Shown: piece after piece, positions 60,930-64,000 of the stretch
Position numbering within the stretch: position 1 is the first letter of the stretch
Layout: each line of letters starts with the position of its first letter
Assembly: GCA_900552125.1 (NCBI GenBank)
Contig: URYK01000002.1
Coordinates: forward strand, 1-64,000
Reading direction: 5' to 3'
DNA: 64,000 bases
From: an uncultured Solobacterium sp.
GTDB taxonomy: Bacteria > Bacillota_I > Bacilli_A > Erysipelotrichales > Erysipelotrichaceae
Made by a program: the position numbers and the translations under genes
The notes under the pieces: model-generated
Told to the model about the DNA's origin: nothing
Database searches by the model: none
Seen by the model: only the letters and a program-made list of their open reading frames with translations

Positions 60930-61118
60930 AAGAATTTTATTCACAAAAATTTACGAAGGGGATTGGGGAATTTCCCCAAAAACGAATTTTGTGTAAAATA
61001 TGTGATAGCATTTTTTATGCAAAATTTGAAATATGTGAAAAATATGGGAAGGTTTTTCGACACATATTTTCACACAAATGTACGTACAATAACCCATATG
61101 TTATTTGTACGTACATTT
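60930..61118. other. oriT: candidate origin of transfer (oriT)
   Basis: The region directly upstream of the mobC/relaxase operon is free of genes and rich in inverted repeats: ttggggaa-t-ttccccaa (60963-60979); tgtgaaaa with ttttcaca (about 61035-61073); and a 13-bp perfect pair AAATGTACGTACA (61076-61088) with TGTACGTACATTT (61106-61118). This is the usual place and structure of oriT for MOBP relaxases. The nic site cannot be named from sequence alone. Confidence 0.55.
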
Positions 61119-61180
61119 GTCTAGCTTGCTGTTTTTAAAACCCCTATTTTTTTGATATTTCAATTTGAACATTTGCCAAC

Positions 61181-61212
61181 AAAAAAACGTGCATTCCGTT
61201 GCACCTTTTTTT
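61181..61212. terminator. bidirectional terminator
   Basis: A 5-bp stem (gtgca/tgcac, 61189-61204) is flanked by seven A and seven T residues. It insulates the candidate oriT from the genes on its right. Confidence 0.65.
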
Positions 61213-61290
61213 GTTTAATCCTATTAAAAGTGAAATAAATTTAGATAGAAATAGGGGAGCTGATTTGATTTTTTTAACTTTCATATGAAA

Positions 61291-61316
61291 AAAAGAGCAG
61301 TTTCTCACTGCCCTCA
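61291..61316 (-). terminator. terminator of the 142-residue protein gene
   Basis: A stem around gcagt/actgc (61297-61311) is followed by T residues on the minus strand, 9 bases after the stop. Confidence 0.6.
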
Positions 61317-61324
61317 TTTTGATT

Positions 61325-61753
61325 TTAAAAATGATTAAACTCATTAAAATCATTATCATTTTTTACCGGTTGTTCTTTTTTTAAACTCAATTCATCATAT
61401 TGACTTAGCAAAGTTTTTACTTCCGGTCTGTCAGAATATTTTCTAAGTTTTTCAATAAATTGAATTTCTTTGACTTTCTTTTCTGCTTTGTTCAGAATTT
61501 CTTCTGCATGTCTTTTTGCAATTTTTTCTTTCAGATATTTCTGAACATTGGTCTTGCTGATATATGTTCCGATATCAAACGGTTTAGAAACTGCTTCAAA
61601 ATCAGAAATGCTTTTTACAATTCTGCATGTAACAAAACAATTATCTGCATCAATCAAAAGAATATCAAATTCATTTAATTCGCACTCGGATGATACAAAA
61701 GAATTTCTTTCGTCTAAAGTAATTAAATCAGATTGAACTTCATAATAATACAT
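61325..61753 (-). CDS. hypothetical accessory protein, 142 residues
   Basis: Not recognised. A soluble protein with a beta-rich N-terminal half and a charged helical C-terminal half (KYLKEKIAKRHAEEILNKAEKKVKE). aaaggag precedes the ATG. Its leader holds structured RNA copy 2 and an RBS hairpin, like the gene at 62921-63283. Confidence 0.6.
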   Translation of the reverse strand: MYYYEVQSDLITLDERNSFVSSECELNEFDILLIDADNCFVTCRIVKSISDFEAVSKPFDIGTYISKTNVQKYLKEKIAKRHAEEILNKAEKKVKEIQFIEKLRKYSDRPEVKTLLSQYDELSLKKEQPVKNDNDFNEFNHF

Positions 61754-61761
61754 AATTTTTT

Positions 61762-61792
61762 CTCCTTTGCGATTTGGTGGTCGCTTATCCTC
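61762..61792 (-). promoter_or_regulatory. ribosome-binding-site hairpin leader, copy at 61.8 kb
   Basis: On the minus strand tagaggataa is followed by GCGA-N8-TCGC (61769-61784) directly abutting AAAGGAG. Same layout as the parA copy with a shorter stem. Confidence 0.55.
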
Positions 61793-61819
61793 TAGTGTAA
61801 GTGTAGCTACCTTACACTT

Positions 61820-61902
61820 TTATCAGCTCACAACTGAACGTCTGTCAAAGGCGAACGCAGTGAGTTCATACTACCTTTGACAGAAAAGCGAAGGTGTGAT
61901 AA
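61820..61902 (-). ncRNA. structured leader RNA element, copy 2
   Basis: Outer arms ttatc...caca (61820-61832) and tgtgataa (61895-61902) enclose a perfect 10-bp stem (ctgtcaaagg 61842-61851, cctttgacag 61874-61883). A second hairpin, agtgtaag/cttacact (about 61794-61818), follows it. It lies 67 bases upstream of the start at 61753. Confidence 0.7.
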
Positions 61903-61969
61903 GTCTAATAAAAAAATAGAAATAGGAATTTGAATAGTATGATAAAAAGCCTTTTTAAGGACACAAAAA

Positions 61970-62000
61970 ATGAGCAATTAATTAATCAAATGCTCATTTT
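61970..62000 (-). terminator. terminator of the 109-residue protein gene
   Basis: A 7-bp stem (atgagca 61970-61976, tgctcat 61991-61997) followed by six T on the minus strand. Confidence 0.7.
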
Positions 62001-62016
62001 ATACTCGTTAAATTAT

Positions 62017-62346
62017 TCATTGTAAGAACTTTTCTTTTTCTTTTTTTATGTATCCCTGTATGTATTCTGTTTCTGTATCTCCGCAATCCTCATGCAAAAC
62101 TTCAAGTATATCCTCTTCAATGTTATGACATATTTTTTCATCTTTTCTAATTTCTTCTATGATTTCTATTTCATCAGTATCAGCAATATCAAGATAACTG
62201 TTGAAACGATTTCTACCTATTAGTGCCATTTCAAGATAACGAAATCTATATATCTCAGCTTGTGTTAATCTGATAATTTTTCCTTCTCTTTCAATTTGGA
62301 AAACTCCATTTTCAAATTGATTTAATGTGTTTAATTGTTCTTTCAT
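62017..62346 (-). CDS. hypothetical acidic protein, 109 residues
   Basis: Not recognised. The protein is acidic and helical, with a short N-terminal beta part (GVFQIEREGKIIRLTQAE). ggag precedes the ATG and a terminator follows, so it is a single small gene of the accessory end of the element. Confidence 0.6.
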   Translation of the reverse strand: MKEQLNTLNQFENGVFQIEREGKIIRLTQAEIYRFRYLEMALIGRNRFNSYLDIADTDEIEIIEEIRKDEKICHNIEEDILEVLHEDCGDTETEYIQGYIKKEKEKFLQ

Positions 62347-62488
62347 TTCAATTTTCTCCTTCTTTTGACTATGATTATGTATATATCCTTTAAGTTTTAC
62401 TTCCTACAATTATATTGAAAGTTTCATTTAGTTAAGGATGCTGTTTTGCATCTCTTTTCTTATCTTTCAATCATCACTAGCTCCTTTC

Positions 62489-62905
62489 CTAATATGACAT
62501 CTCGGTATCGAATGAATAATCATTCAATAATTCTCGTGCATATTTGATTGCTATCTCATCTGTCGTTTGGCATCTACATTTCTTATTTGTTACCACTGTG
62601 ATGCATCCTCTCACATAACGTAACTTATCATGAAGGATCTCGATGATGATGGCTGCATCTTTATCCTTGATATATTTCTGAAGCGCATTGATGAATTCTT
62701 CATATGTTTCTTCTTGCTCATCATAGTTTACTTCTCCATATCCATCAATGCATCCATAACATCCGAAGCCAAACAGTGTTCTTGTGTCTTTTTTCTTTTT
62801 GAAGATGTTCACTTTCTCTCCATTCGTATATACATTGTTCATGAATTCTAGAAACGCTTTTTCATCATTCACTTCAAAATAATTTGTTCTTGTTATCCAA
62901 CTCAT
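62489..62905 (-). CDS. hypothetical protein, 138 residues
   Basis: Not recognised. A mixed alpha/beta soluble protein with GFGCYGCIDGYGEVNYDE near 46-63 and CRCQ near 109. ATG at 62905 is chosen because gggag lies 8 bases upstream. It follows the interrupted gene 62921-63283. Confidence 0.6.
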   Translation of the reverse strand: MSWITRTNYFEVNDEKAFLEFMNNVYTNGEKVNIFKKKKDTRTLFGFGCYGCIDGYGEVNYDEQEETYEEFINALQKYIKDKDAAIIIEILHDKLRYVRGCITVVTNKKCRCQTTDEIAIKYARELLNDYSFDTEMSY

Positions 62906-62920
62906 CAAAAAAACTCCCTT

Positions 62921-63283
62921 CTATTTAGCATTCCTTCTAATAACAAACAATTCCTGTTTCAATTCTGCTATTTCATCATTGTCCGATACTGTTACCTCAT
63001 GTATATCGTAATCTCTGTTTACATCTAAATGATAATATTCCTCAAAGGTGATTGTTTCATTTAGCAATTCTTCCTAGTATGTCCAACAGTCGAAATCAAG
63101 AATAGACTTATTATTTTCCCAACAGTAAACGAATTCTTTTTGATGTTTTCTTGTAAAATCGTTATCCAAGTTATCATTTCCTGTCTGCATTCTAAAATGT
63201 CCTAAAGCCCGCTTAAATATATTATTATCTACTGATACTTTGACCTCGAGCCTTTCACTTTCATTGTTCTTCATATTGTTCAT
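62921..63283 (-). pseudogene. hypothetical gene interrupted by an in-frame TAG
   Basis: The frame starts at 63283 (aaggagg upstream), runs 69 codons to TAG at 63074-63076, and then stays open in the same frame for about 50 more codons (EELLNETITFEEYYHLDVN, ending RRNAK) to TAG at 62921-62923. The second part looks protein-like and has no start with its own ribosome-binding site. A nonsense mutation in a 120-codon gene, or read-through, would explain it. The first part alone may still be made. Confidence 0.55.
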
Positions 63284-63292
63284 AAAATATTT

Positions 63293-63320
63293 CCTCCTTG
63301 CGGTTCCACCGCTATTCTCT
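63293..63320 (-). promoter_or_regulatory. ribosome-binding-site hairpin leader, copy at 63.3 kb
   Basis: On the minus strand agagaata is followed by GCGGT-gga-ACCGC (63300-63312) directly abutting AAGGAGG (63293-63299); nearly identical to the parA copy. Confidence 0.65.
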
Positions 63321-63344
63321 GTAAGATTTCTATATCTTACGCTT

Positions 63345-63427
63345 TTATCAGCTCACAACTGAACGTTTGTCAAAGGCGAACCTAGTGAGTTCATATTACC
63401 TTTGACAAGAAAGTTAAGGTGTGATAA
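63345..63427 (-). ncRNA. structured leader RNA element, copy 3
   Basis: Outer arms ttatca...caca and tgtgataa enclose a perfect 10-bp stem (ttgtcaaagg 63367-63376, cctttgacaa 63399-63408). A second hairpin, gtaagat/atcttac (about 63321-63340), follows. It lies 62 bases upstream of the start at 63283. Confidence 0.7.
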
Positions 63428-63486
63428 GTCAGAATAAAGAAATAAATTGTACTTTCATATAGTTCTATAAAAAGCCATTATCCTAC

Positions 63487-63510
63487 AAAAAGAGCAGCGT
63501 TTGCTGCTCA
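63487..63510 (-). terminator. terminator of the 99-residue protein gene
   Basis: A 7-bp stem (gagcagc 63492-63498, gctgctc 63503-63509) followed by TTTTTG on the minus strand. Confidence 0.75.
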
Positions 63511-63522
63511 ATATATCTTGCT

Positions 63523-63822
63523 CTATCTCATATCTAAGAACATTTTTATGTAGTCTAGGTCATATTCTTCAAGATAATAATCTATGTTTTCTTCTAATTC
63601 TTCATCTAAATAATTTTTCATATCCTTATTTATTTCTAATTCTTTAAAATCATGACAATAGTCTAAAATGAATTCCAAAACTTCCATTCTTTGATTTTTG
63701 ATTTCTTCTATAAACTTTACTGAATGTTTTTCTTTATTAATTATGATTACTGTTTCCTTATCCTCAATAATTAATATTTCATTATCTTCTTTAGTAAAGA
63801 GTCTTGCAATTACTTGTATCAT
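63523..63822 (-). CDS. hypothetical acidic protein, 99 residues
   Basis: Not recognised. A beta-rich N-terminal part (IQVIARLFTKEDNEILIIEDKETVIII) is followed by acidic helices. ggagg lies 7 bases before the ATG, inside the end of the preceding gene, so it is the last gene of an operon that runs in from the right. Confidence 0.6.
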   Translation of the reverse strand: MIQVIARLFTKEDNEILIIEDKETVIIINKEKHSVKFIEEIKNQRMEVLEFILDYCHDFKELEINKDMKNYLDEELEENIDYYLEEYDLDYIKMFLDMR

Positions 63823-63824
63823 GA

Positions 63825-64000
63825 TTATGCCTCCATTATGATTTTTTCATTCTTTGTTTTTCTTTTTAAATCTTTCTCCTTTAGTAATTTATCGTTTCTC
63901 ACTATTTCCTTATTTATTTCATCTTTGGTTATTTCTTCTTCTATATATGCTCTAAGTGTTGTTTCGTGTCCATGCATTACAACGTCTAAATAATATCTGT
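63825..64000 (-). CDS. C-terminal part of a hypothetical protein, cut by the window edge
   Basis: About 58 codons are visible, ending KNEKIIMEA and TAA at 63825-63827. The visible part is charged and helical (AYIEEEITKDEINKEIVRNDKLLKEK). Its last codons carry the ribosome-binding site of the next gene. Too little is visible to name it. Confidence 0.55.
   Translation of the reverse strand, partial: RYYLDVVMHGHETTLRAYIEEEITKDEINKEIVRNDKLLKEKDLKRKTKNEKIIMEA

Larger units (their letters stand above)
16600..64000. mobile_element. integrative and conjugative element, Tn1549/CTn-like, right end outside window
   Basis: The block contains a serine recombinase, MOBP relaxase with MobC, VirD4, VirB4, PrgI, VirB6-like, Maff2, PcfB-like and CHAP-hydrolase genes, ParA/ParB, SSB and surface adhesins, nearly all in one direction. 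Gene content and order fit conjugative elements of the Tn1549/CTn group. The left limit (about 16.6-17.5 kb) is estimated from gene content; the right limit is not visible. Confidence 0.85.

Noticed and set aside
61144..61359. A 71-codon minus-strand reading to the left of the 142-residue gene
   Set aside because: It runs through a terminator hairpin and overlaps the 61325-61753 gene, has no ribosome-binding site and looks like translated AT-rich non-coding DNA.
1..64000. CRISPR arrays, rRNA genes, phage structural genes
   Set aside because: No evenly spaced direct repeats, rRNA motifs or phage head/tail genes were seen; repeats present are the dispersed regulatory families described.

Overview
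The window looks like a chromosome segment of an AT-rich, low-GC Gram-positive bacterium (Bacillota), probably a gut member of the Erysipelotrichia or a related class. This placement is inferred from base composition, mannose-PTS type, tRNA layout and gene families; no rRNA gene is present to confirm it. TGA is used as a normal stop codon.

Region 1 (1 to about 16.6 kb) is ordinary chromosome carrying an IS21-family remnant at its edge (3' end of istA, complete istB). It holds a nucleotidyltransferase gene, tRNA-Thr(CGT), tRNA-Val(TAC), tRNA-Ser(GCT), two tandem Rrf2 regulators, deoC, a divergent CotJC-like protein, a FlK-like thioesterase, a MoxR / DUF58 / transglutaminase operon, and a mannose-family PTS operon (manX, manY, manZ, manO) with a promoter and a cre-like operator in its leader.

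Region 2 (about 16.6 kb to the right edge) is most of an integrative and conjugative element (ICE) related to the Tn1549/CTn group. Practically every gene is on the minus strand. Reading along transcription, from the right edge leftward: small accessory genes (64 to 61 kb); an inverted-repeat-rich candidate oriT (about 61 kb) ahead of a MobC / MOBP-relaxase operon (60.8 to 57.9 kb); a SipW/TasA-like surface-fibre operon (57.5 to 52.7 kb); a maintenance block with ParB, a cold-shock protein, ParA, an HTH regulator, SSB and HU (51.9 to 47.3 kb); small membrane proteins and an Ig-like lipoprotein (47.2 to 45.2 kb); a 2116-residue thioester/Cna-B adhesin (44.0 to 37.7 kb); the type IV secretion and coupling block (37.6 to 22 kb: PcfB-like, a split VirD4 coupling protein, Maff2, VirB6/TrbL-like, PrgI, VirB4, a HipA-like kinase, a lysozyme/CHAP hydrolase, a lipoprotein); a Toprim protein and ArdC-like antirestriction protein; and finally a serine recombinase at 17.6 kb. 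The right end of the element is outside the window.

The most unusual content is regulatory. Four families of repeated non-coding sequence run through the element: (i) a palindrome, ATGTGGCAATATTGCCACAT, found in six to nine copies, usually just after a stop codon and before the next gene group; (ii) a roughly 93-bp promoter plus hairpin leader in six copies; (iii) an approximately 70 to 83-nt structured RNA in three copies whose helices covary; (iv) a small hairpin fused to the Shine-Dalgarno sequence in three copies. Together they suggest that the element runs its own regulon for conjugation, surface adhesion and maintenance. Other oddities are a SipW signal peptidase gene put out of frame by an A8 tract next to its start codon, a coupling protein split into two overlapping genes, and several micropeptide genes.
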